A DNA stretch of 64,000 nucleotides. Source: JBBDST01 sp040904765. Its GTDB lineage: Bacteria > Actinomycetota > Nitriliruptoria > Nitriliruptorales > Nitriliruptoraceae. The first letter of the stretch is position 1. Every line of letters begins with the position of its first letter. The stretch is from the NCBI GenBank assembly GCA_040904765.1, contig JBBDST010000026.1:65360-129359 (forward strand), given 5' to 3'. Of this stretch, positions 51,956 through 59,441 are shown one piece after another. The notes under the pieces are model-generated. The model ran no database searches, was not told the origin of the DNA, and saw only the letters and a list, made by a program, of their open reading frames with translations. Made by a program: the position numbers and the translations under genes.

Positions 51956-52564
51956 CTACTGGGGGAGGTCAACTTGTTTGAATTCGTGTAACGCAACCGG
52001 GTTGTTGACTAGCTCGACAATAAGTTTGACCCGTTCGATGGCTGCGTCAGTGTCGCCTGTTGGACGATCCATCAAGCGGACAAACACGGCGCGTATGTCG
52101 GTGATGAACGTTGGTACACCCCACACTTGGTGGGTGTGTTCATTCACATGATGTTCGCCCGCAAGGACCTTTTTGGGGGCGCCGGTGTTGATGTGGGCAA
52201 ATACGGCGTCAGTGTCTACTTCGCAGGCGTCTAACACCTGGGCGATGACGGCAGGATCTTTCAGATCGGCGCCGTCGTCGTGCCGGGCGGCAAACAGCGC
52301 TTGGTGCACGCGCGGAAACAGCGCCGGATAGTGGTCGCGGACGCTAAGACCTGCAAGCAACGCCAACACGCCAGAAGCGTTGTCGTTTGCCGCAGCGGCA
52401 AAAAAAGTTTCGCTGCCGCCATCGAAATGCCCTGCAGAGAGCGAAAATGGGGTGAATGTGACGTCAAACGGCGCATCGGCGGCAAGGGCAGTGAGCACAA
52501 ACTCGTTGGCGTTGCGCGCAAACGGGCAGAGATAGTCAAATGTGAGTGCAAACGTGTATGGCAT
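51956..52564 (-). CDS. DsbA-family (thioredoxin-fold) protein with a single active-site cysteine
   Basis: Protein of 202 residues of the DsbA/2-hydroxychromene-carboxylate isomerase-like superfamily. The start YTFALTFDYLCPFARNANEFV holds the CxxC position, which here is C-P-F-A, so only one cysteine remains. The helical insertion is about residues 55-135, and the cis-Pro loop region is VNEHTHQVWGVPTFI (V-P-T), with a C-terminal helix after it. It could be a mycothiol-linked oxidoreductase (Rv2466c-like) or an isomerase; with one Cys, disulfide exchange by a classical mechanism is unlikely. No signal peptide, so it is cytoplasmic. Confidence 0.85.
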   Translation of the reverse strand: MPYTFALTFDYLCPFARNANEFVLTALAADAPFDVTFTPFSLSAGHFDGGSETFFAAAANDNASGVLALLAGLSVRDHYPALFPRVHQALFAARHDDGADLKDPAVIAQVLDACEVDTDAVFAHINTGAPKKVLAGEHHVNEHTHQVWGVPTFITDIRAVFVRLMDRPTGDTDAAIERVKLIVELVNNPVALHEFKQVDLPQ

Positions 52565-52588
52565 GAAAAGGCCTTCATGGTTGGCAAG

Positions 52589-52999
52589 TCAGGTGAAACA
52601 GGCAGCGATCTCGGAAAAAGTGTTGCCGCAGGCAGTTTGTACCGCGCGCATCGTCAGCGCCGAGGCGATAAATGCCCCCCATGCCAGACCAACATATTCG
52701 CGTTGTTCGCGGCGTAAAGCGGCGATACGTCCGCCGATCATTGCGATCAACGGAAACAGCGATCCGTACAGGTAGTGAAACCAGATTAAGGGTCGTCCGG
52801 TAACGCGATAGCCGATTATCAGCATCACCAGGCCCAGCACCGTTTGGAGCACCAGGATGTTTTCGGTCCAGTGTTGTACGGCCCAGAACGCAACTGGCGT
52901 GTCGCGCCGTCTCATGAGCCGCAAAGTTAAACCCCAGAACATCAGTATCAAGAAAAGCGCGATGATGATGGCGCCGATGATGCGATGGATAGAAGTCAC
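52589..52999 (-). CDS. four-TM hypothetical membrane protein
   Basis: Protein of 136 residues with four hydrophobic segments: about residues 6-26 (RIIGAIIIALFLILMFWGL), 46-66 (NILVLQTVLGLVMLIIGYRV), 72-92 (LIWFHYLYGSLFPLIAMIGG) and 102-122 (YVGLAWGAFIASALTMRAV). Two histidines (HWTEN and FHYLYG) fall at membrane edges, as in cytochrome b561-like proteins, but the match is weak. It precedes the DsbA-like gene in the same direction by 24 bp and may be co-transcribed. Confidence 0.75.
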   Translation of the reverse strand: MTSIHRIIGAIIIALFLILMFWGLTLRLMRRRDTPVAFWAVQHWTENILVLQTVLGLVMLIIGYRVTGRPLIWFHYLYGSLFPLIAMIGGRIAALRREQREYVGLAWGAFIASALTMRAVQTACGNTFSEIAACFT

Positions 53000-53097
53000 G
53001 TGAGACCACCCAAGTCAATGGGCTCTAGCGTACCGTTGGTAGGGCACGGGGCCGTGTGGGCGGTCAAGACAGTTGCAAAGAGCGAAAGGATCACCAC

Positions 53098-53388
53098 ATG
53101 ATGTGTGCGTTTTCAATTGCGCCGCTTGGTGCAGGCGAGTCGGTTGGGGAGTTTGTCGCCGACATCGTCAAAATCGTGCGTGCCAGCGGACTTGAGCATG
53201 AAACCAACGCGATGTTCACCAACGTTTCGGGGCCGGTGACAGACGTGTTTGGATTGCTTGAACGTTGCGTCGCCTACGCCGATGAACATCACGTTCGGGT
53301 CACTATCACGGCAAAATTTGATCACCGGCCTGGTTCTGAAGCGACGTTGACGTCAAAACGTGAACGGGTTGAACGGCTGTTGGATTGA
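53098..53388 (+). CDS. MTH1187/YkoF family thiamine-binding protein (DUF77)
   Basis: Protein of 96 residues, the family's normal size. Features are the short beta-alpha-beta start CAFSIAPLGAGESVGEFVADIVKIVRASGLEHE (seen in segments: SIAPLGAGESVGEFVADI) and FTNVSGPVTDVFGLLERCV, and the C-terminal VRVTITAKFDHRPGSE. The ATG at 53098 (or the adjacent 53101) follows GAAAGGA. The family binds thiamine or its precursor and is thought to act in HMP/thiamine handling. No thiamine gene is adjacent, and no THI box was seen upstream. Confidence 0.85.
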   Translation: MMCAFSIAPLGAGESVGEFVADIVKIVRASGLEHETNAMFTNVSGPVTDVFGLLERCVAYADEHHVRVTITAKFDHRPGSEATLTSKRERVERLLD

Positions 53389-53475
53389 ATCGGCACGGTG
53401 ACGTTGGACTCTGCCGGTGCACGGCGAAACGGTTAGGCTTCAAAGCAAACTCGTCACACGATGCGGAGTAGATGC

Positions 53476-53724
53476 GTGCGCGTTCCTCGAATAGTCACGT
53501 TTGTTATGGGTGGGCTGTGTGGCGGCATGGTCGTGTACCTAAGCGATGAAACCAACGGCATCCATCGGCGTCGCAGCGCAGTACGTGACGTGACACGCCT
53601 CGCCGGGCGAGTTGGGGCACGAGCAGTTTCGGGTGCGTATGAGGCTGCAACAGAGTTCAAGACAGTTGCTCGCGATACCTTCAACGACCAGCGGGCCGAT
53701 CATCGTGATGCACCGCCAACGTAA
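53476..53724 (+). CDS. hypothetical small membrane-anchored protein
   Basis: Protein of 82 residues from the GTG at 53476, which has GGAG eight bases upstream; a longer ATG reading at 53461 adds five residues. One hydrophobic segment near the N-terminus (IVTFVMGGLCGGMVVYLS) is followed by a charged helical tail with several Arg and Asp (GIHRRRSAVRDVTRLAGRVG). The layout is like YtxH-type small proteins. No function assigned. Confidence 0.65.
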   Translation: MRVPRIVTFVMGGLCGGMVVYLSDETNGIHRRRSAVRDVTRLAGRVGARAVSGAYEAATEFKTVARDTFNDQRADHRDAPPT

Positions 53725-53778
53725 AAGATTCGCCTTCAAGCAGTTTCGGGATCGTCAAGGGTGTAAGGGAGCAGCAAC

Positions 53779-54996
53779 ATGGATCTTTCGTTAAGCCCAC
53801 GGGCAGAAGAACAGCGCGCAGCACTGCTCGACTTTATGGATGAGTGGGTGTATCCAAACGAGTCGACCTATTTTGCGCAGATTGAAGCCTCCGGGGAGCG
53901 GCACTTTCATCCCCCGATCATGGAAGAGTTGAAAGCTGAAGCGCGCCGTCGGGGCCTTTGGAACATGTTTCTGCCAAATTCGGACCACGGCACAGGACTG
54001 ACCAACCTTGAGTATGCGCACTTGGCAGAGATTCTTGGCCGTTCGGTGTTTGTTGCTCCTGAAGCCACCAACTGCAACGCGCCAGACACCGGCAACATGG
54101 AAACGTTGCACATGTTTGCCACCGAAAAGCAAAAACAGCAGTGGCTTGAGCCGCTGTTCAACGGCGAGATTCGCTCAGCCTTTTTGATGACCGAACCCGA
54201 CGTTGCTTCATCTGATGCGCGCAACATTCGTTCGTCGATCGTGCGTGACGGGGACCATTGGGTGCTAAACGGTCGCAAATGGTGGTCAACGAACGCAGCC
54301 GGTCCACGCTGCAAGATCGCGATCTTTATGGGTGTTTCAAACCCTGATGCTGAGACGTACCGTCAACAGTCGATGGTACTCGTCCCCTTTGGCACCCCCG
54401 GTTTTGAGATTGTGCGTGAACTGCCGGTGTTTGGGCATTACGACGGTGCAGGCGGTCACCCGGAAGTGCGCATGACTGACGTACGGGTGCCGCTTGACAA
54501 CATGCTTGGCAACGAAGGGGACGGCTTTTTGATCGCCCAGGCACGGCTTGGACCTGGCCGCATCCACCACTGCATGCGTCTGATCGGTATGGCGGAACGG
54601 GCGTTTGACTTGATGGTGATCCGTGCGCTTGAACGCCAACCGTTTGGTAAACCCATCACCGAGCAGGGCTTGTTTCAGCATTGGATCGCACAGGCGCGCA
54701 TCAAAATTGAACAGACCCGCCTGCTGACGTTAAAAACGGCGCATCTGATGGACACCGTCGGCAACAAGGGTGCCCGCATGGAAATCGCAGCGATCAAAGT
54801 GGCTGCCCCACAGATGGCCGAATGGGTGCTCGATAAGGCGATCCAGACCCATGGTGCCGGCGGGTTTAGTAACGACTGGCCATTGGCGTTGATGTGGGCC
54901 CATGCACGCACACTGCGGATGGCTGACGGCCCAGACGAAGTACACGAAATGTCACTGGCCCGGCGTGAAATCAAGCGCTACCTGCCACAAACGTAA
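53779..54996 (+). CDS. acyl-CoA dehydrogenase (ACAD10/11-like)
   Basis: FAD-dependent acyl-CoA dehydrogenase of 405 residues. FAD- and substrate-binding motifs are FLMTEPDVASSDARNI and GRKWWSTNAAGPRCKI, and the C-terminal region QTHGAGGFSNDWPLALMWAHARTL ends in the ACAD10/11-type RMADGPDEVHEMSLARREI rather than the classical Y-E-G-x-S-E-I. In such enzymes the catalytic acid is placed differently from classical acyl-CoA dehydrogenases, and long-chain or 4-hydroxy acids are suspected substrates. A GGGAGCAGC site precedes the ATG. No fatty-acid partner genes are adjacent; an inverted repeat follows the stop. Confidence 0.93.
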   Translation: MDLSLSPRAEEQRAALLDFMDEWVYPNESTYFAQIEASGERHFHPPIMEELKAEARRRGLWNMFLPNSDHGTGLTNLEYAHLAEILGRSVFVAPEATNCNAPDTGNMETLHMFATEKQKQQWLEPLFNGEIRSAFLMTEPDVASSDARNIRSSIVRDGDHWVLNGRKWWSTNAAGPRCKIAIFMGVSNPDAETYRQQSMVLVPFGTPGFEIVRELPVFGHYDGAGGHPEVRMTDVRVPLDNMLGNEGDGFLIAQARLGPGRIHHCMRLIGMAERAFDLMVIRALERQPFGKPITEQGLFQHWIAQARIKIEQTRLLTLKTAHLMDTVGNKGARMEIAAIKVAAPQMAEWVLDKAIQTHGAGGFSNDWPLALMWAHARTLRMADGPDEVHEMSLARREIKRYLPQT

Positions 54997-55002
54997 TGAA
55001 CA

Positions 55003-55041
55003 GCTGGGCTGGCAAGTGGTCATGACTGCTGGCAGCCCAGC
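55003..55041 (+). terminator. inverted repeat directly after the acyl-CoA dehydrogenase gene
   Basis: GCTGGGCTG (55003-55011) and CAGCCCAGC (55033-55041), a perfect 9-bp stem with a 21-base loop, starting 7 bp after the stop. No T-tract follows. It may be the terminator of the dehydrogenase transcript or the first hairpin of the leader described next. Confidence 0.5.
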
Positions 55042-55086
55042 GTGTCCGATGCACGCGCTCATCTGGTCATCGACTACGCTTTGGCT

Positions 55087-55248
55087 ATGGCTGAATACCG
55101 TTTTGGTGTACGGCGCGGACCTTGGTTCGCCCCGTGAGGTCGCGGACGACGAATGCTGGTCAGCATTCCCCGCAGCTTTGTTGCCGGCGTGAGCTAGTCA
55201 ACGCCGGGGTTCAGTCCTGCACCGCATCACATTCGTGATGCGGTTTTT
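55087..55248 (+). promoter_or_regulatory. structured 5' leader of the phnD operon, candidate riboswitch/attenuator
   Basis: Four hairpins in a row before phnD: 55114-55121 with 55138-55144 (bulged); GAATGCT (55151-55157) with AGCATTC (55162-55168) around GGTC; CCGGCGT (55184-55190) with ACGCCGG (55201-55207); and a terminator hairpin CCGCATCAC (55222-55230) with GTGATGCGG (55235-55243) followed by TTTTT. Only 25 bases separate the T-tract from the phnD start, including its ribosome-binding site, so the promoter must lie upstream and the terminator must be read through to express the operon. I could not match it to a known riboswitch class. A 16-codon open frame (55087-55137) lies at its 5' side and could be a leader peptide. 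Confidence 0.55.
55222..55248 (+). terminator. Rho-independent terminator 26 bp upstream of phnD
   Basis: CCGCATCAC (55222-55230), loop ATTC, GTGATGCGG (55235-55243), then TTTTT (55244-55248). A perfect 9-bp stem with a T-tract, the best intrinsic terminator in the window. Position argues for attenuation of the downstream transporter genes; simple termination of the dehydrogenase transcript is the alternative. Confidence 0.85.
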
Positions 55249-55273
55249 CGTATGTTCGAAAAGGAAGCCTGGG

Positions 55274-56194
55274 ATGAATACACGAAGTGGAGTGTTGCGG
55301 ATCGTCAGCGCGATCGTTGGGGCAGGCCTGGTCTTGTCAGCATGCGGCAGTCAAGACGAGGTTGATGCGGGAGCACTGGGAATCAGCGAACTTCGCGTCG
55401 GGCTGATTCCCAATATCGCCCCGGAAGAACAGCGCGCACGATATGCCCCGTTTGGCGAGTACCTGTCCGAACAGTTAGATATTCCGGTCGAACTGTTTGT
55501 CGCCAGCGACTACGCCGGGGTCGTCACTGCCTTAGCCAACGGGCAACTTGACATGGCTTACCTGGGCGGGCTGACCTACCTGCAAGCAAACGAGCAAGTT
55601 GAACTGGTGCCGTTGGTCACCGAGGTGGACCGCGAAACCAAAACCACCGAGTACTACTCGGCAATTGTCGTGCCGGCCGATTCGCCACTGCAAACCCTCG
55701 AAGACCTGTTGAACGCTGATGCGGTGCTTGCGCTGGGAGACGTCGCTTCAACCTCAGGCAGCCTGTATCCGCGCAGCATGATTGTTGATGCCGGGGCCAC
55801 CTGTTCGCTTCGTCAACTCGACAGCTGCCCACCGCTTCGCCAAGTGGTGTTCACCGGCGGGCATGACGCGGCTGCACAGGCCGTGCTGTCGGGAAGTGCC
55901 GATGCGGCCGGAATGGAACTGCGCATTCTTCACCGCCTTGAACGTGACGGTGCCGTGCCTGTCGGCGCGTTGCGTGTGATCGCGCAAGCACCCGTTGAGG
56001 GCTACCCGTGGGTGTTGCGTTCGGCGTTGGGTGAGCCGGCTGAGCAGGCAATCCGAAACGTCTTTTTGGCGCTTGATGATCCCGAACTGCTGGATCTGTT
56101 ACGTGCCGAGTCGTATGTCGCAGCAACACCAGATATGTATCAGGACATGCGTGGACGGGCCGAAGCGTTTGGTTTTCTGAGCCCAACGTCATAG
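55274..56194 (+). CDS. PhnD-like phosphate/phosphonate ABC transporter substrate-binding lipoprotein
   Basis: Extracytoplasmic binding protein of 306 residues. The signal peptide ends in a lipobox VLSAC with Cys24, so it is a lipoprotein. The mature part has the PhnD pattern: LRVGLIPNIAPEEQRARYAPFGEYL, LANGQLDMAYLGGLTYLQA, a region of about residues 120-140 for the ligand (YYSAIVVPADSPLQTLEDL), VTTSSG-like VASTSGSLYP, and FTGGHDAAAQAVLSGSADAA. ATG at 55274 with AAGGAAG upstream. It is first of phnD-phnC-phnE-type genes. Members bind phosphonates, phosphite or other oxyanions; specificity is not clear. Confidence 0.92.
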   Translation: MNTRSGVLRIVSAIVGAGLVLSACGSQDEVDAGALGISELRVGLIPNIAPEEQRARYAPFGEYLSEQLDIPVELFVASDYAGVVTALANGQLDMAYLGGLTYLQANEQVELVPLVTEVDRETKTTEYYSAIVVPADSPLQTLEDLLNADAVLALGDVASTSGSLYPRSMIVDAGATCSLRQLDSCPPLRQVVFTGGHDAAAQAVLSGSADAAGMELRILHRLERDGAVPVGALRVIAQAPVEGYPWVLRSALGEPAEQAIRNVFLALDDPELLDLLRAESYVAATPDMYQDMRGRAEAFGFLSPTS

Positions 56195-56210
56195 CGAAAG
56201 TAGGGGAGCT

Positions 56211-56945
56211 ATGTGGGAACTGCGCGGTGTCTGGTTAACCCATCCGTTAGCGACGTCTTACACGTTACAAAACGTCAAACTTCGGATCGATAACGGCGAA
56301 CAGGTGGTTGTGCTCGGTTCCTCAGGGGCCGGCAAGTCAACGCTGCTGCGTTGCCTTGCCGGTGATCTGGCACCAACACACGGGACATTGAGTCGTAACA
56401 GTATTGACGTGTATGCCAGTGATACTGCCCGTAAGGGGTACTTAAATAATGTCGCGATGATCCGTCAGACCGGCGATTTGGTGCCACGGTTGACGGCCCG
56501 CAGCAACCTGTTAGTGGCGGTTGCAAGCCAGTGGCGCCTGACTGATCTGGCGCAGATCGTGTTGCGTCGATCGACCCGTTTTGATGCTGACGTGCTGGCG
56601 TTAGCCAAAACCCACGGGGTGTCGCACCTGATGGCGTCACCCGTTGAACGGCTTTCAGGTGGGGAACGCCAACGCATCGCGTTGCTGCAGGCACTGTTGC
56701 GCCAACCGCAACTCATTTTGGCGGATGAACCAACGACCGGTCTTGACCCCGCGACAGCTACGGCAGCACTTGAGGCACTGCGGGCTGTGACTGACGTGAC
56801 CCTCGTTGTGGCCACCCACGATCTGACGGTGGCTGCCACGTTTCCGCGCATGGTCGCAATAAAAAATGGTTTAGTCGTTCACGACGGGGCGCCACTTACC
56901 TCACATGATCTTGCCGAGCTGTATGCGGCCGACCTTTTGGAGTGA
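56211..56945 (+). CDS. PhnC-like ABC transporter ATP-binding protein
   Basis: ATPase of 244 residues. Walker A is GSSGAGKSTL (about residues 36-45), the signature LSGGERQRIALLQAL, Walker B LILADEPTTGLD and the H-loop VATHDL. It lies 16 bp after the phnD-like gene, and its stop overlaps the permease start (GTGA). Similar to PhnC and to other importer ATPases (for example of the PhnCDE/PtxABC type). The C-terminus is as expected in length. Confidence 0.92.
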   Translation: MWELRGVWLTHPLATSYTLQNVKLRIDNGEQVVVLGSSGAGKSTLLRCLAGDLAPTHGTLSRNSIDVYASDTARKGYLNNVAMIRQTGDLVPRLTARSNLLVAVASQWRLTDLAQIVLRRSTRFDADVLALAKTHGVSHLMASPVERLSGGERQRIALLQALLRQPQLILADEPTTGLDPATATAALEALRAVTDVTLVVATHDLTVAATFPRMVAIKNGLVVHDGAPLTSHDLAELYAADLLE

Positions 56946-57742
56946 CGATGAAACCCCGTTTTTCTGCAACGCGAAGGGTCGGCAACGGCACGATCGTCAT
57001 TTTGGTGTTGGCATGGTCGCTTCACGAAACCGGCGTTGGGATCACCAGTTTGATTGACGGTCGTGCCGGCGCGCTACGGATGTTGAAAGGCGTCGCAAGC
57101 CCGGACATGTCAGGTGAGTTTTTGGGGATCGTTGGCAGTGCGATTGTTGAAACGCTGCATATATCGTTGGCCGCTTTAGTGTTTGCCGTCGTGCTAGGAG
57201 TGCCGCTTGCGTTGCTGATTGCCGGCAATGTTGGTGCGCCCGCATTCATACGTCAAGGGGCGGTGGTGGCCGCAGCGACGCTGCGTGGGGTACCGGAACT
57301 GCTGCTTGCGTTAGTGTTTGTTGCAACGGTCGGGTTGGGTCCTGCGGCCGGGGTGTATGCGATCGGTCTGCATGGGGCCGGCCTGTTGGCAAAACTGCTG
57401 TCAGAACAGCTCGAAGCGGTGCCGCGCGGGCCGGTAACTGCGATTCGTGCGATGGGTGCACCACGCTATGTGATCGCCGGTTTTGGCATCATCCCTCAAG
57501 CGTCAAGTGACATCGTGTCGCTGATCTTGTATCAGTGGGAGTGCAATATTCGCACGGCAACGATCGTCGGGTTTGTCGGTGGCGGCGGGGTCGGGCAACT
57601 GCTCGATATTGCGTTAAAACTGTTCCGTTACGACGAACTGGCAACGCTCGTGCTGGCGGTACTGGCAATAATTTTGGCGGTCGACATGTTCTCACGGGCT
57701 TTACGGCAACGTGTCGGAGCGACGGTTTCCTCGGTGCAGTAA
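56942..57742 (+). CDS. PhnE-like ABC transporter permease
   Basis: Membrane subunit of 266 residues with about six hydrophobic segments. The EAA loop reads EAVPRGPVTAIRAMGAPRYVI and the FGIIPQASSDIVSLILYQWECNIRTATIVGFVGGGGVGQLL region (seen as YQWECNIRTATIVGFVGGGGVG) is the PhnE hallmark (L.rwE.NiR.atvlGlVGaGGiG). The GTG at 56942 overlaps the phnC-like stop, with an ATG two codons later as an alternative. It completes the importer with PhnD- and PhnC-like proteins. Confidence 0.93.
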   Translation: MTMKPRFSATRRVGNGTIVILVLAWSLHETGVGITSLIDGRAGALRMLKGVASPDMSGEFLGIVGSAIVETLHISLAALVFAVVLGVPLALLIAGNVGAPAFIRQGAVVAAATLRGVPELLLALVFVATVGLGPAAGVYAIGLHGAGLLAKLLSEQLEAVPRGPVTAIRAMGAPRYVIAGFGIIPQASSDIVSLILYQWECNIRTATIVGFVGGGGVGQLLDIALKLFRYDELATLVLAVLAIILAVDMFSRALRQRVGATVSSVQ

Positions 57743-57818
57743 AGTCGTGTCTGGAGAGTTTTTTGGCAGACGCCACTGCAGGCGATGGTGTGCGTGGGAG
57801 CAATCAAGGGGTACCAGC

Positions 57819-58892
57819 ATGACAGCAGAGCACAATTATCGCATTGCAAGCATTCCTGGCGACGGGGTCGGTAAAGAAGTAGTCGCCGCAGGACGTGCAG
57901 TTCTTGATGCGTTAGCGGATCGCTCCGGTGGTGCTTTTCAACTGGACTGGCAAGAGTTTCCGTGGGGGAGCGACTACTACCACGAAACAGGCGAGATGAT
58001 GCCAGCTGATGGCATCGCGCAGGTGTCACAGTTCGACGCGATCTATTTCGGTGCGGTCGGCTGGCCAACGGTGCCCGACCACGTGTCGCTGTGGGGTCTA
58101 CGCCTGGCGTTATGCCAAGGGCTTGACCAGTGGGCCAACGTAAGGCCAGTGTCATTTCTGCCGGGCATCACCCCCAAAGTGCGCACCGCATCACAAGAAC
58201 TCGACTGGGTTGTGGTGCGCGAAAACAGTGAAGGCGAATATTCAGGCATTGGTGGTCGCAACTTTGCTGGCCGCGCCGACCAGCGTGAAATCGCGATCGA
58301 AACGGCCGTGTTCACGTCGTATGGGTGTGAACGCATCATGCGTTTCGCGTTTGATCTGGCCCGTACCCGTTCGGTAAAAAAAGTCACCAGTGTCACCAAA
58401 AGCAACGCGCAACGCCACGGCATGGTGATGTGGGATCAGATTTTCGTCGAAGTTGCCGCCGACTATCCAGACGTCGCAACCGAAAGTGTGCTGGTTGACG
58501 CGATGGCGGCCCGTTTCGTGCTGGCACCAGAATCGCTGTCCGTTGTGGTGGCCTCAAACCTGTTTGCCGACATCCTTTCAGATCTTGGTAGCGCTATGGC
58601 CGGCAGTTTGGGTCTGGCAGCCAGCGCCAACCTAAATCCTGAAGGCCGTACCCCAAGCATGTTTGAGCCGGTGCACGGCTCGGCACCTGATATCGCCGGC
58701 AAAGGACTGGCCAATCCGGTTGGGGCGTTTGGTAGTGCCGTGTTGATGCTTGAGCATCTGGGATTGAAGCATTACGCCGATCAGTTGGATAAGGCCGTGC
58801 GGGCCGTCTCACATGCCGGCATCATGACCCGTGACGTTGGCGGCACTGCCATCACCGATGAGGTTGTGGCTGCGGTGATCGCCCAACTGTAA
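57819..58892 (+). CDS. tartrate dehydrogenase / D-malate dehydrogenase (decarboxylating)
   Basis: Isocitrate/isopropylmalate dehydrogenase family enzyme of 357 residues. From the ATG at 57819 (AAGGGG upstream) it starts YRIASIPGDGVGKEVV. The family motifs are LDWVVVRENSEGEYSGIGGR, KKVTSVTKSNAQRHGMVMWD (the TDH/D-malate form with T-K-S-N-A), VVASNLFADILSDLGSAMAGSLG (seen in parts) and FEPVHGSAPDIAGKGLANPV. NAD, Mn or Mg and K+ are expected cofactors. It lies 76 bp after the permease gene in the same direction, so the imported compound may be a dicarboxylic hydroxy acid, or the two may be only neighbours. Confidence 0.9.
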   Translation: MTAEHNYRIASIPGDGVGKEVVAAGRAVLDALADRSGGAFQLDWQEFPWGSDYYHETGEMMPADGIAQVSQFDAIYFGAVGWPTVPDHVSLWGLRLALCQGLDQWANVRPVSFLPGITPKVRTASQELDWVVVRENSEGEYSGIGGRNFAGRADQREIAIETAVFTSYGCERIMRFAFDLARTRSVKKVTSVTKSNAQRHGMVMWDQIFVEVAADYPDVATESVLVDAMAARFVLAPESLSVVVASNLFADILSDLGSAMAGSLGLAASANLNPEGRTPSMFEPVHGSAPDIAGKGLANPVGAFGSAVLMLEHLGLKHYADQLDKAVRAVSHAGIMTRDVGGTAITDEVVAAVIAQL

Positions 58893-59058
58893 CGCGTACT
58901 GGCGTGGGGCATTTGAACGCCTTTGCGCGATGTGGCCGGCGTGATCGCCACGAGTCTGTTTGAATGTCAAGGTGGCTCGTATCGTTGCAGCACGGGGCGT
59001 GATTTGTCCGTTTGTCGTGTCGGTTCTGACTGACCTGACAAATGCGGTGTTGGTCGCT

Positions 59059-59079
59059 ATCGATTTACAACAAATCGAT
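59059..59079. repeat. perfect 8-bp inverted repeat
   Basis: ATCGATTT (59059-59066), loop ACAAC, AAATCGAT (59072-59079). AT-rich compared with its surroundings. Could be an operator or part of a small RNA; no T-tract follows, so it is a poor terminator on either strand. Confidence 0.6.
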
Positions 59080-59110
59080 GTCAGGCAGGTTGATCGTTGG
59101 GATAGCAAAC

Positions 59111-59132
59111 TCGATCTGTTCATACAGATCGA
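59111..59132. repeat. perfect 9-bp inverted repeat
   Basis: TCGATCTGT (59111-59119), loop TCAT, ACAGATCGA (59124-59132). It lies 31 bp from the preceding inverted repeat and shares the core TCGAT/ATCGA with it, which suggests a pair of related sites. Confidence 0.6.
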
Positions 59133-59441
59133 AACGATCGGATGCTGCTTAATCTTGGTGTGAAATGCTGGTGGGCTTGTCCAGTTTGGTCGATTTGCTC
59201 CACGGTTGCTGCATCATGCGGGCTGTGTCATCACACGGTAGGTGCAACGCGAAAAAGCCGCCCGCGGGTTACGGGATCGTGCCAGAAGATGTTTTTGGTT
59301 CCGTGGCGGGAGCTGTGGTGAACACTGTCGATTAGTTCGCACCGCACCGGGTGAACTTGGCGAGGCCTGATTGGGACGTGCTGCTGGCGGCTAACAAGAC
59401 TTTTTGCAGCATAGGCATTGGTAGTCACATTGCGTGCGTGC

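Larger units (their letters stand above)
58893..59441. other. 549-bp intergenic region with two perfect inverted repeats and no recognised gene
   Basis: Between the tartrate dehydrogenase gene and the flavodoxin-fusion gene (convergent arrangement) I see no credible coding sequence. Short frames at 58960-59163 (plus) and 59231-59428 (minus) have no family match, no ribosome-binding site and no coupling to neighbours. The region contains two palindromic hairpins listed separately (59059-59079 and 59111-59132). It may hold a terminator zone, a small RNA or relics of a lost gene. Confidence 0.5.

Noticed and set aside
54997..55192. Small coding frame in the leader before phnD (95 codons in the longest reading)
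   Set aside because: Starts inside the acyl-CoA dehydrogenase gene in another frame, lacks a ribosome-binding site, and overlaps the hairpins. The structured-RNA reading explains the region better.
58960..59163. 67-codon plus-strand frame after the tartrate dehydrogenase gene
   Set aside because: It spans two palindromes, has no homologue I recognise and no ribosome-binding site.
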